Below are positions 7,379-14,308 of a DNA stretch of 24,379 bases, in pieces. Position 1 is the first letter of the stretch. Every line of letters starts with the position of its first letter. The notes under the pieces were generated by a model that did no database searches, was not told the DNA's origin, and worked only from the letters and a program-made list of their open reading frames with translations. Source of the DNA: an uncultured Sutterella sp. (GTDB lineage: Bacteria; Pseudomonadota; Gammaproteobacteria; Burkholderiales; Burkholderiaceae_F); contig CAAGAT010000025.1 in NCBI GenBank assembly GCA_900767875.1, forward strand, positions 1-24,379. Reading direction: 5' to 3'. The translations under genes were made by a program, and so were the position numbers.

Positions 7379-8707
7379 TTAGGCGGCGTCCTTATCGGAG
7401 GCGGCGGGTGCGGCCTCCTCGGCTGCCTTTTCATCGGCTGCCTTCGGCGCGTCCGCGGGCTTTTTGGCCGTGCGGCGGCGCACCGGCTTTTTGACGGAGG
7501 CGGCCGTCTCGGGCACCGGGGCCTCTTCGCCCTCCACTGCCTCCTGCGTCACGCTCTGAGCGGCGGCACTCTTGGAGTCGGCCTTGGCGGGAGCCCGGGC
7601 GGCACTGCGGCCGCGCAGGGCGCAGGAGCGCTTCTGCTTGCTGTCGGTCTCTTGCGTGGGCTGCGGTTTTTCTTCGGCGGCTTTTTGCTCGGCCTCTTTT
7701 TCGGCGCTCGCGCACTTTTGGCACAGCAGCGAATAGGCGCTTTCGCACGTTTCCTCAAAGCGGCCGTAGTTCATCAGGCGCCCGAGACGGCGCTCGACGA
7801 GCGCGTCGGCGTCCATCGTCAGGAACGCCTTGAGTTGATCCACCAGGGCCTTTCGCAGGGTACTGGCCATGAGCTTGGGGTCGCGGTGCGCGCCGCCCAA
7901 GGGTTCGCTGATCACCTTATCGACAAGGTCGAGCTCGAGCAGGCGGTCACTCGTGAGGGCCAGAGCCTGCGCCGCTTCGGGCGCCTTGTCGGCGCTCTTC
8001 CACAAAATGGAGGCGCAGCCTTCGGGGCTGATCACCGAGTACGTGGCGTACTGCAGCATCAGCAGGGCGTCGCACACGGCGATGGCCAGCGCGCCGCCCG
8101 AGCCGCCCTCACCGATGATGGTGCTGATGACGGGCACGCGCAGTTTGGCCAGTTCATAAATGTTGCGCCCGATCGCTTCGGACTGGTTGCGCTCCTCGGC
8201 GTCGATGCCGGGGTACGCCCCGGGGGTGTCCACGAAGGTAAAGACGGGAAGCGAGAACTTTTCGGCCAGTTTCATCAGGCGCAGGGCCTTGCGGTAGCCC
8301 TCGGGCTTGGTCATGCCGAAGTTGCGGCGGGTGCGCTCACGCGTGTCGCGCCCCTTCTGGTGCCCGATCACCATGACGGCGTGCTCGCCCAAGCGCGCCA
8401 GGCCCCCGACGATGCTCTGATCGTCGGCAAAGGTGCGGTCGCCGTGCAGCTCGTGAAAGTCTTCGAAAATCGCTTCGATGTAGTCGAGCGTATAGGGACG
8501 GTTGGGATGGCGGGCCACCAGAGCCGTCTGCCAGGGCGTGAGCTTGCCGTAGACCTTGGCGGTCTGGGTGCGCAGCTTGCGTTTGAGCGAGGCGATTTCC
8601 TCGTTCTGGCTCACGCCGCTTTCGAGCTCCTTGTTTTCGAGCTCTTCGATCTTGGTGTAGATCTCGCCGAGATCCTTTTCAAAATCCAGAAATACTGCTT
8701 TGGCCAT
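7379..8707 (-). CDS. accA: Acetyl-CoA carboxylase carboxyltransferase alpha subunit with long C-terminal tail
   Basis: With AccD forms the carboxyltransferase that makes malonyl-CoA, the first committed step of fatty-acid synthesis. Residues 1-317 match the whole usual protein (E. coli AccA is about 319 residues): MAKAVFLDFEK start, KIEEL coiled coil, LHGDR, GHQKGRDT, NFGMTKPEGYRKA, FVDTPGAYPG, IGEGGSGGALAI, SPEGCASILWK, and the final RRLGRLMNYGRF. After this come 125 extra residues rich in Ala, Lys, Glu and Pro with basic patches (KKPVRRRTAKKPA). The tail is in frame, has no stop and keeps the same GC-rich codon use. Its role is unknown. The start has AGGA about 13 bases upstream. It lies between alkA and tilS. 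Confidence 0.95.
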   Translation of the reverse strand: MAKAVFLDFEKDLGEIYTKIEELENKELESGVSQNEEIASLKRKLRTQTAKVYGKLTPWQTALVARHPNRPYTLDYIEAIFEDFHELHGDRTFADDQSIVGGLARLGEHAVMVIGHQKGRDTRERTRRNFGMTKPEGYRKALRLMKLAEKFSLPVFTFVDTPGAYPGIDAEERNQSEAIGRNIYELAKLRVPVISTIIGEGGSGGALAIAVCDALLMLQYATYSVISPEGCASILWKSADKAPEAAQALALTSDRLLELDLVDKVISEPLGGAHRDPKLMASTLRKALVDQLKAFLTMDADALVERRLGRLMNYGRFEETCESAYSLLCQKCASAEKEAEQKAAEEKPQPTQETDSKQKRSCALRGRSAARAPAKADSKSAAAQSVTQEAVEGEEAPVPETAASVKKPVRRRTAKKPADAPKAADEKAAEEAAPAASDKDAA

Positions 8708-8756
8708 TTTTTAAATCTGTTCCTGACGGCAAAACGAAGGCGTTCTGCCCTTTACT

Positions 8757-9350
8757 CTAATACTGTACGGGAGCGCGGCTGCGCTCGTTCCACAAAAGCC
8801 AACCGGCGGCCGTGCGCCAGGGCGCAAATCGGTTCCCGATGTCCATCGTCAGGCCCTTGGCCGCCACGGCGCTTCGCAGCCCATAGTCCGAGGCCGCCCA
8901 CACGTCGGGACGGTTGAGCCCGAAGATGAGCACCATGTCCGCGGTCCAGGGGCCGATGCCTTTGAGAGCCGTGAGCCGCGCACGCACCGCGGTATCGGTC
9001 AGGGGAGCGAGCGCTTCACGCGTCAGCGGCCCCAGCAAGTACCCTTGCGCGAGCCAAGAGATCGCCTGCGCCTTGGCGGCCGAGAGCCCCAGGCCGGCAA
9101 GCTCCTGAATCGAGGCCGAGGCGAGCACCGCGGCCGGCGCGTCCTCGCCCGCGAAGGCCAACACCTTTCGGGCGGTCTTTTCGGCGGCGGCCGTACTCAC
9201 CTGCTGCCCGCACACGGCGCGCACGTAGGTGGCCAAAAGATCCGCGTTGGCTTCAAGGCCCCTCTCGCGTGCCTGCGCGCAAAGAGGCGCCAGCAGAGGA
9301 TCTCGTGCGAGATCCTCGAGCGCCACGTTCCACCAGGCCACCCGTGCCAT
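8757..9350 (-). CDS. DNA-3-methyladenine glycosylase, HhH-GPD (AlkA) family
   Basis: Base-excision repair glycosylase that removes alkylated purines. 197 residues, the short AlkA form without the N-terminal domain of E. coli AlkA. Features: YVRAVCGQQVST at 41-52 (family QQ motif), the helix-hairpin-helix LKGIGPWTADMVLIFGL (residues 129-145), then RPDVWAASDYGLR, with the aspartate of SDYGLR in the catalytic position. The closing APWRTAAGWLLW is typical. An AGGGG ribosome-binding site precedes the ATG. It lies 23 bases downstream of cysS and about 50 bases upstream of accA, in the order seen in many Burkholderiales. Confidence 0.9.
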   Translation of the reverse strand: MARVAWWNVALEDLARDPLLAPLCAQARERGLEANADLLATYVRAVCGQQVSTAAAEKTARKVLAFAGEDAPAAVLASASIQELAGLGLSAAKAQAISWLAQGYLLGPLTREALAPLTDTAVRARLTALKGIGPWTADMVLIFGLNRPDVWAASDYGLRSAVAAKGLTMDIGNRFAPWRTAAGWLLWNERSRAPVQY

Positions 9351-9373
9351 GGCTCGGCCGCCCCTTGCGAGCC

Positions 9374-10786
9374 TTACTGACGGCGCCAGCTCGAGCCTGC
9401 GGGCGAATCCTCGATGACGATCCCGAGGTCGGCCAATTCCTTGCGGATGGCGTCGGCCTTGGCAAAGTCACGCGCCTTCTTGGCGGCCGCTCGTTCGGCC
9501 ACCTTGGCGTCGATGGCGGCCTCGTCGAGCCCCGTGACGGCGCCCTTGAGGAAGACCTCGGGGTCGCGGCCCAGAATGTTGAGAACCGAGCCCAATTGTT
9601 TCAGAAGCGCCGAGGTCTTGGCCTCACCCGTTCGGTTGATTTCGGCGGCCATCTGCTGCAGAACGCCCACGGCCTCGGGGGTGTTGAAATCCTCGTCCAT
9701 GGCCGCCTTAAAGCGCGCGGCCCACGGATCGGCCCAGTCGATCGGGCCGCAAACTTGCGCGGGCGGCGTGTTTTTCAGGGCCGTGTAGAGGCGCTGCAGG
9801 GCCTTGTGCGAGTCGTCGATCAGGCCCGAATTGAAGCTGATCGGGCTGCGGTAGTGGCTGCGCAGCAGGAAAAAGCGCAGCACTTCGTTGCCGTTGCCCT
9901 CGCCGTAAGCGGCGTTGGTTTCCTTGAGGGCGTCGCGGATGGTCCAGAAGTTGCCCAGCGACTTGCTCATCTTCTCTTCGGTGCCGTCCTCGCGCTTGAC
10001 GCGCAGGGGGCCCGAGTGCATCCACACGTTGGCAAAGGTGACGCCGTTGGCGCCTTCGCTTTGCGCGATTTCGTTTTCGTGGTGCGGGAAGATCAGATCG
10101 GGGCCGCCGCCGTGAATGTCAAAGGTCTCGCCCAGATAGTGGCAGCTCATTGCCGAGCACTCGATGTGCCAGCCGGGCCTGCCCTTGCCCCACTTGGAGT
10201 CCCAGGAGGGTTCGCCCGGCTTGGCGGCCTTCCAGAGCACGAAGTCCAGGGGATCGCGTTTGCTCTGCGCCACTTCAATGCGCGCGCCCGAGCGCAGTTC
10301 GTCCACCGAGCGCCCCGAAAGCTTGCCGTAGTCGGCAAACTTGCGCACGGCGTAGTCCACATCGCCGTTGCCGTCGGCGTAGGCCAGGCCTTTGTCCTCA
10401 AGCTTTTTCACGAGGTTGAGCATCTGCGGGATGAATTCGGTGGCGCGCGGCTCGTGGGTGGGCGCCAGGCACCCGAGCGCGAGCATGTCTTCCTGCATCG
10501 CGCGGGTGAATTCGTCCGTCAGTTCCTTGGTCGAGACGCCGCGTTCGGCGGCACGGCGGATGATCTTGTCGTCGACGTCCGTGACGTTGCGCACGAAGGT
10601 CACGGCGTAACCGCTGGCCTCAAGCCAGCGGCGCACCACGTCAAAGGCCACGAACGTGCGGCCGTGCCCGATGTGGGTGTAGTCGTAGACCGTCACGCCG
10701 CACACGTACATGCCCACCTTGCCCGGGTGAATGGGCGCAAAGGGCCGCACCTCTTTGGAGAGCGTCGAATAGATATTGAGCGTCAT
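9374..10786 (-). CDS. cysS: Cysteinyl-tRNA synthetase
   Basis: Class I aminoacyl-tRNA synthetase that charges tRNA-Cys. 470 residues from MTLNIYSTLSKEV. The frame is open a further 48 codons upstream, but those residues have no family resemblance, so the ATG at 10784-10786 is chosen. Motifs: zinc-ligand Cys29 in YVCGVTVYDYTHIGHGRTF (the HIGH motif is 38-41), NVTDVDDKIIRRA, PGWHIECSAMS (second zinc Cys), HHENEIAQSE (zinc His) and KMSKSLGNF for ATP binding. The C-terminal helical domain ends RKELADLGIVIEDSPAGSSWRRQ. It is the probable first gene of the cysS-alkA-accA-tilS-rnhB run. Confidence 0.96.
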   Translation of the reverse strand: MTLNIYSTLSKEVRPFAPIHPGKVGMYVCGVTVYDYTHIGHGRTFVAFDVVRRWLEASGYAVTFVRNVTDVDDKIIRRAAERGVSTKELTDEFTRAMQEDMLALGCLAPTHEPRATEFIPQMLNLVKKLEDKGLAYADGNGDVDYAVRKFADYGKLSGRSVDELRSGARIEVAQSKRDPLDFVLWKAAKPGEPSWDSKWGKGRPGWHIECSAMSCHYLGETFDIHGGGPDLIFPHHENEIAQSEGANGVTFANVWMHSGPLRVKREDGTEEKMSKSLGNFWTIRDALKETNAAYGEGNGNEVLRFFLLRSHYRSPISFNSGLIDDSHKALQRLYTALKNTPPAQVCGPIDWADPWAARFKAAMDEDFNTPEAVGVLQQMAAEINRTGEAKTSALLKQLGSVLNILGRDPEVFLKGAVTGLDEAAIDAKVAERAAAKKARDFAKADAIRKELADLGIVIEDSPAGSSWRRQ

Positions 10787-10979
10787 GTTCTGTTGTCTTT
10801 CTGAACGGGGCCGATGCGCACCGCAGCAACCCTGTGCCGTACGCCCCCTTGGGGAGCGCTCGGACACAATCGGCGACAAAGCCTTGCCGAGGTCCGATCG
10901 GGGCGGCCGATGCGATGCATTACAATCCACGCAGTTTATCAGTTTCGGGAGCGCGTCGGCCGCGCCGCGCCTGATCCCG

Positions 10980-11003
10980 CGCCCTTTGTTGCAGGGCGTT
11001 TTT
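10980..11003 (+). terminator. Terminator-like hairpin in the leader of the TPR gene
   Basis: CGCCCT (10980-10985) pairs with AGGGCG (10993-10998) over a 7-base loop, followed by five T. It ends 22 bases before the TPR start codon, downstream of any promoter that could serve that gene, so it looks like an attenuator or a read-through barrier rather than the end of an upstream gene (the upstream gene points away). Confidence 0.45.
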
Positions 11004-11025
11004 GACCCAGAAAAGGAATCGTCCC

Positions 11026-11583
11026 ATGCCGATGCCGAGCCGCTCGTTTTTCGCCGCCCTTGCCTGTGCGGCTTTGTTTGTGTTGCCCGCCGCGCACGCC
11101 GAGCTCGTCGATCCGGATGCGCCCGCGGTGCTTCTGAATAACTCCCAGGTGCCCGCGGTCGTGGACAAACTCATCGCACGGCGCGACTACCAAGGCGCCC
11201 TGCGCCTCATCGATGAGGGCCTGGCGGCCAACCCGCACTCGGCCGAACTGCGCTTTCAGCGCTGCGTCACCTACGAGCGCATGGGCGATCGGCAAAAGGC
11301 CATCGGCGCCTACGAGCAGTTCATCCGCACGTACCCCGAAATTCCCGAGGCCTACAACAACCTTGCCGGCCTTTACTCGCGCCAAGGCAACCTCGAGCGC
11401 GCCCAAGAGCTTCTGATCAAGGCCGTGGCTCTGCGCCCGGACTTCGCGCTGGCGCACACCAACCTGGGCAATCTTTATCTGGCCAAGGCCAAGAACGCCT
11501 ACAACAGCGCCATTCGCACCGGCGGCGACAAAAATAAACTGACCGCCCGCATCCGCTCGGTGGACGCGATCTTGGCGCAGTAA
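11026..11583 (+). CDS. Periplasmic TPR-repeat protein
   Basis: 185 residues from the ATG at 11026, which has AAGGA at suitable spacing; a TTG eight codons earlier falls in the hairpin T-run and is less likely. Residues 1-25 are a Sec signal peptide ending AAHA, so it is exported. After about 35 linker residues come roughly three tetratricopeptide repeats (YQGALRLIDEGLAANPHSAE, KAIGAYEQFIRTYPEIPEAYNNLAGLY, AQELLIKAVALRPDFALAHTNLGNLY; each shown only in part). TPR proteins act as protein-protein docking scaffolds. Its position just upstream of two cyclophilins hints at envelope-protein folding, which is inference. A TPR gene next to ppiA-ppiB and divergent from cysS is a recurrent betaproteobacterial arrangement. 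Confidence 0.85.
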   Translation: MPMPSRSFFAALACAALFVLPAAHAELVDPDAPAVLLNNSQVPAVVDKLIARRDYQGALRLIDEGLAANPHSAELRFQRCVTYERMGDRQKAIGAYEQFIRTYPEIPEAYNNLAGLYSRQGNLERAQELLIKAVALRPDFALAHTNLGNLYLAKAKNAYNSAIRTGGDKNKLTARIRSVDAILAQ

Positions 11584-11675
11584 ACGTGCCGGTCCCTTTC
11601 TCAGAACCCGATCTCTCTTTGTTTACGTAAGGAGCACGGGCGCGCCGCCTTCTAACCGTCGCGTCCCCATCAGCC

Positions 11676-12266
11676 ATGACTACCCCCAACCGTTTCCGTC
11701 TTTCCCTTTTGACCGCCGCGGCCGCCCTTCCCTTTGCCGGTTCCGTGTGGGCCGCGCCCAAGGACGAGCCCGTCGTGGAAATCAAGACGAGCCTGGGCAC
11801 ATTTGAAGTGCGCCTTGACGCGCAGCGCGCCCCGATCAGCGCGGCCAATTTCCTCACGTACGTCAAGGAAGGCTTTTACGACGGCACGATCTTTCACCGC
11901 GTCATCGACGGCTTTATGGTGCAGGGCGGCGGCTTTACGGCCGACATGAAGCAAAAGCGGGCCACGCACCCTGCCGTCGTCAACGAGGCGCGCGGGGGGC
12001 TCGCGAACAAGCGCGGCACCATCGCCATGGCCCGCACGAACGAGCCGCACTCGGCCACCTGCCAGTGGTTCGTCAACACGGTGGACAACGATTTTCTCGA
12101 TGCGCGCAACGCGCAGGACGGCTGGGGCTACACGGTCTTCGGGCGTGTGACCCGCGGCATGGACGTCATCGACAAAATCAGCGCCGTGCGCACGGGCTCG
12201 CGCCGCGGCATGAGTGACGTTCCCGTAGAAACCATTACAATCCTTTCGGCCCGGGTCAAGCCCTAA
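11676..12266 (+). CDS. ppiA: Periplasmic peptidyl-prolyl cis-trans isomerase, cyclophilin type
   Basis: Speeds cis-trans isomerisation of X-Pro bonds in exported proteins. 196 residues. Residues 1-26 form a signal peptide (hydrophobic LSLLTAAAALPFAGSVWA, cut after Ala26). The cyclophilin domain follows: IKTSLGTFEVRLD, NFLTYVKEGFYDGTIFHR, VIDGFMVQGGGF, TIAMARTNEPHSATCQWF, FLDARNAQDGWGYTVFGRV. The catalytic FHR(V) Arg and the QGGG stretch are intact. The ribosome-binding site is weak; a better AAGGAG at about 11629 has no usable start after it. The next gene is the cytoplasmic counterpart of the same fold. Confidence 0.93.
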   Translation: MTTPNRFRLSLLTAAAALPFAGSVWAAPKDEPVVEIKTSLGTFEVRLDAQRAPISAANFLTYVKEGFYDGTIFHRVIDGFMVQGGGFTADMKQKRATHPAVVNEARGGLANKRGTIAMARTNEPHSATCQWFVNTVDNDFLDARNAQDGWGYTVFGRVTRGMDVIDKISAVRTGSRRGMSDVPVETITILSARVKP

Positions 12267-12318
12267 GGGGGTGCCGCAAGGCGCGCCCCTCGGTGCTTGA
12301 AGAGCAATTTTTCTTTTT
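12266..12318 (+). terminator. Hairpin pair with T-run between ppiA and ppiB
   Basis: AGGGG/CCCCT (12266-12270 with 12286-12290) continues inward as GTGCC/GGCGC around a GCAA tetraloop. A second short stem TGCT/AGCA (12293-12306 region) is followed by ATTTTTCTTTTT. The second stem is short, so this may only partly stop transcription; ppiB could still be read through from ppiA. Confidence 0.4.
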
Positions 12319-12345
12319 GGATCAAGATAAAGAGATAACACAACC

Positions 12346-12837
12346 ATGATTCGTTTTACGACCAACAAGGGTGTCTTTGACGTTGAACTCAATGAAGCGG
12401 CCGCCCCGAAGACCTGCGAAAACTTCCTGCAGTACGTTCGCTCGGGCTTTTACAACGGCACGATCTTTCACCGCGTCATCAAGGGCTTCATGATTCAGGG
12501 CGGCGGCTTTGAAGCCGGCCTCAAGCAGAAGGAAACCGGCGACCCGATCGAAAACGAAGCGGACAACGGCCTGAAAAACAACAAGTACACCATCGCCATG
12601 GCCCGTACGAACGATCCGCACTCCGCGACGAGCCAGTTCTTCATCAACGTGGCCGACAACGACTTTCTGAATCACACCGCGCCCAACTCGCGCGGCTGGG
12701 GCTACGCGGTCTTCGGCAAGGTGGTCTCGGGCACGGACGTTATTGACGCCATCGCCACTGTGCGCACCGCGTCGCGCTCGTGGTACGCCGACGTGCCCGT
12801 CGAAGACGTCGTGATGGAAAAGGTTGAGGAAATCTAA
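12346..12837 (+). CDS. ppiB: Cytoplasmic peptidyl-prolyl cis-trans isomerase, cyclophilin type
   Basis: 163 residues, the standard length of the single-domain cytoplasmic PpiB, with no signal peptide. MIRFTTNKGVFDVELN begins directly with the first strand. Active-site segments are FHRVIKGFMIQGGGF, YTIAMARTNDPHSATSQFF, and NVADNDFLNH. It shares most positions with the product of the gene 79 bases upstream, so the two are tandem homologues that differ mainly by export. AAAGAGAT lies about ten bases before the ATG. lpxH follows 21 bases after the stop. Confidence 0.95.
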   Translation: MIRFTTNKGVFDVELNEAAAPKTCENFLQYVRSGFYNGTIFHRVIKGFMIQGGGFEAGLKQKETGDPIENEADNGLKNNKYTIAMARTNDPHSATSQFFINVADNDFLNHTAPNSRGWGYAVFGKVVSGTDVIDAIATVRTASRSWYADVPVEDVVMEKVEEI

Positions 12838-12858
12838 GTCTTCGGCCATCCGCCACGC

Positions 12859-13671
12859 ATGAAACCGACGGGACTCAAACTCACCGAGCCGCTCAAGGCT
12901 CCCGCCGCCGGCGGTCTGACGCAAATCGGGCCGCTGGTGCGTCCCGTGTTTCTCGCGGACATTCATCTGTCGGGCCGCAACAAAAAGACGATCCTCTCGC
13001 TGCTGTGGTTTCTCAAAACACGCGCCAAGCGCTATGAGGAGCTCTTTTTGCTCGGCGACATCTTCGAGTATTGGATCGGGGACGACGCCTCGTCCCCGGC
13101 CGAGTTTCTCGCCCGGGCCCTGAGGACATACGTCGCGCAGGGGCACCGGCTTTACTTCATGCAGGGCAACCGCGATTTCATGCTCGGCGAAGACTTCTGC
13201 CGGCACTGCGGCGGCGAGCTGCTGCAGGACGGCATTGTGGTTGAGGCCGCGGGCAGCCGCATTCTTCTGTCGCACGGCGATCGCTGGTGCACCCTGGATA
13301 CCGAGTACCAGGCCTTTCGCGCGCAGATGCACGACGAGGCCTTTCAGCTCAACGCCTTGCGCATGAGCGTGGCCGAGCGCATCGACTTTGCCAAAAAGGC
13401 CCGCGCCCAATCCAAGAAAACCAAAACGGTGCGCTCGCGCGAGGTGATGGACGTCGTCGAAACCGAGGTCGGACGCGAAGCGCTGGAAAAAAACTGCACC
13501 CACGTCATTCACGGCCACACGCACCGACCCGCGCACTACGTCCTGCCCGGCTACACGCGCACCGTCGTGCCCGACTGGGATTTGGACGATAAAAAGCGAT
13601 CTCGCCGCGGCTGGGTGGAAATCAACAGCGCGGGCGTGCCGCAGGTGGTGCTCTCCGAGCGGCTGTTTTGA
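12859..13671 (+). CDS. lpxH: UDP-2,3-diacylglucosamine diphosphatase
   Basis: Peripheral inner-membrane phosphoesterase that cleaves UDP-2,3-diacylglucosamine to lipid X in lipid A synthesis. 270 residues, with about 25 residues before the usual start of the fold. Calcineurin-like metal motifs are all visible: FLADIHLS (D34, H36), GDIFEYWIGDD (D67), GNRDF (N104-D106), SHGD (H139-D141) and HGHTHRP (H218, H220, H222). The GDIFEYWIGDD loop is diagnostic for LpxH rather than other phosphoesterases. The ribosome-binding site is weak, and translation may be coupled to ppiB. It is the last intact gene before the AT-richer island. Confidence 0.93.
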   Translation: MKPTGLKLTEPLKAPAAGGLTQIGPLVRPVFLADIHLSGRNKKTILSLLWFLKTRAKRYEELFLLGDIFEYWIGDDASSPAEFLARALRTYVAQGHRLYFMQGNRDFMLGEDFCRHCGGELLQDGIVVEAAGSRILLSHGDRWCTLDTEYQAFRAQMHDEAFQLNALRMSVAERIDFAKKARAQSKKTKTVRSREVMDVVETEVGREALEKNCTHVIHGHTHRPAHYVLPGYTRTVVPDWDLDDKKRSRRGWVEINSAGVPQVVLSERLF

Positions 13672-13723
13672 TTTTCCCGCTCGGTTCCCGATAAGGCTGT
13701 TTTACCCATGATCCGGGGCCCAT

Positions 13724-14113
13724 AACGAATAAAAGGGTTCAAGGTCGGCAAGCCGATGAGCAGCCCGGGAGAGGTTGAACCAACTGGCCGAAGAAGGTTT
13801 CCAATTCCTCAAAAACGAAGTGAAGGACCCCAAAGAGAGAGCGATCGCCCTCTTTTTGTTTATGTCAAGAACCCAGTTCTTTTTTGATGCCAATAAACTT
13901 ACGGCATCTTTGATGATGAATGGCTGCTTGATGCAAAACGGCTATTGGCCCATATCGGTGTTGAATCCGGATGGGGCGTATTTTCATGCCAGATTAAAAG
14001 AATTCTATGAGACGGGTGATGCCAATCCGATGATGGAGTTCTTTGCTCGGATCGTCAAGACAATTTATCCCAATGAGCGTGACTATATGGCGCCTCAAAA
14101 CAGGCAGCCTTAG
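13724..14113 (+). pseudogene. Fic-family protein, frameshifted C-terminal remnant
   Basis: From about 13775 the frame reads LNQLAEEGFQFLKNE, then DPKERAIALFLFMSRTQFFF, DANKLTASLMMNG, and FYETGDANPMMEFF. This is the Fic domain's motif helix and C-terminal end in the subfamily that has F-DGN/AN-K-R-T-A. The Arg after the Lys is Leu here, and the next conserved Arg is Ser, so the nucleotide-binding loop is damaged. A preceding frame open from about 13724 (FKVGKPMSSPGEVE) joins the second frame if one base near 13780 is dropped, which suggests a frameshift. The whole N-terminal two-thirds is missing and there is no good start. GC content is visibly lower (21 of 60 bases at 13861-13920, against 39 of 60 at 14581-14640). 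This is probably a decayed acquired AMPylation-type gene. The terminator-like hairpin at 14176 follows it. Confidence 0.65.
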
Positions 14114-14175
14114 TCCATCCGATTTCTCTGTTGGGCATCCATCAAGAGACGGCGCAGATCAGCCCAAACGAGAGC

Positions 14176-14210
14176 TCGGATCAGTCTTGCGGCCTAATCC
14201 GAAATTTTTT
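14176..14210 (+). terminator. Terminator-like hairpin after the Fic remnant
   Basis: TCGGAT (14176-14181) pairs with ATCCGA (14197-14202) across a 15-base loop and is followed by AA and six T. Likely the original terminator of the lost Fic gene. The rest of 14114-14308 is AT-rich leader with no gene; TACAAT near 14258 could be a -10 for the ligase gene, without a convincing -35. Confidence 0.45.
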
Positions 14211-14308
14211 CACGCCGCGTCGAAGGAAAAAACCTTTAAACGCATGCGGGATATTTACAATAAGTCCACCGACAAACGACCATACACCTTCCGATCCGGA
14301 GCCTTATT

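Noticed and set aside
6890..8917. 675-codon plus-strand open frame opposite tilS and accA
   Set aside because: Both minus-strand genes are complete and recognisable. The plus-strand product is low-complexity Gly/Leu/Arg sequence typical of antisense shadows.
10787..11025. T-box or other tRNA-sensing leader upstream of cysS
   Set aside because: No T-box sequence or specifier loop was seen, and such leaders are not expected in this group. A TACAAT at 10921-10926 has no matching -35.
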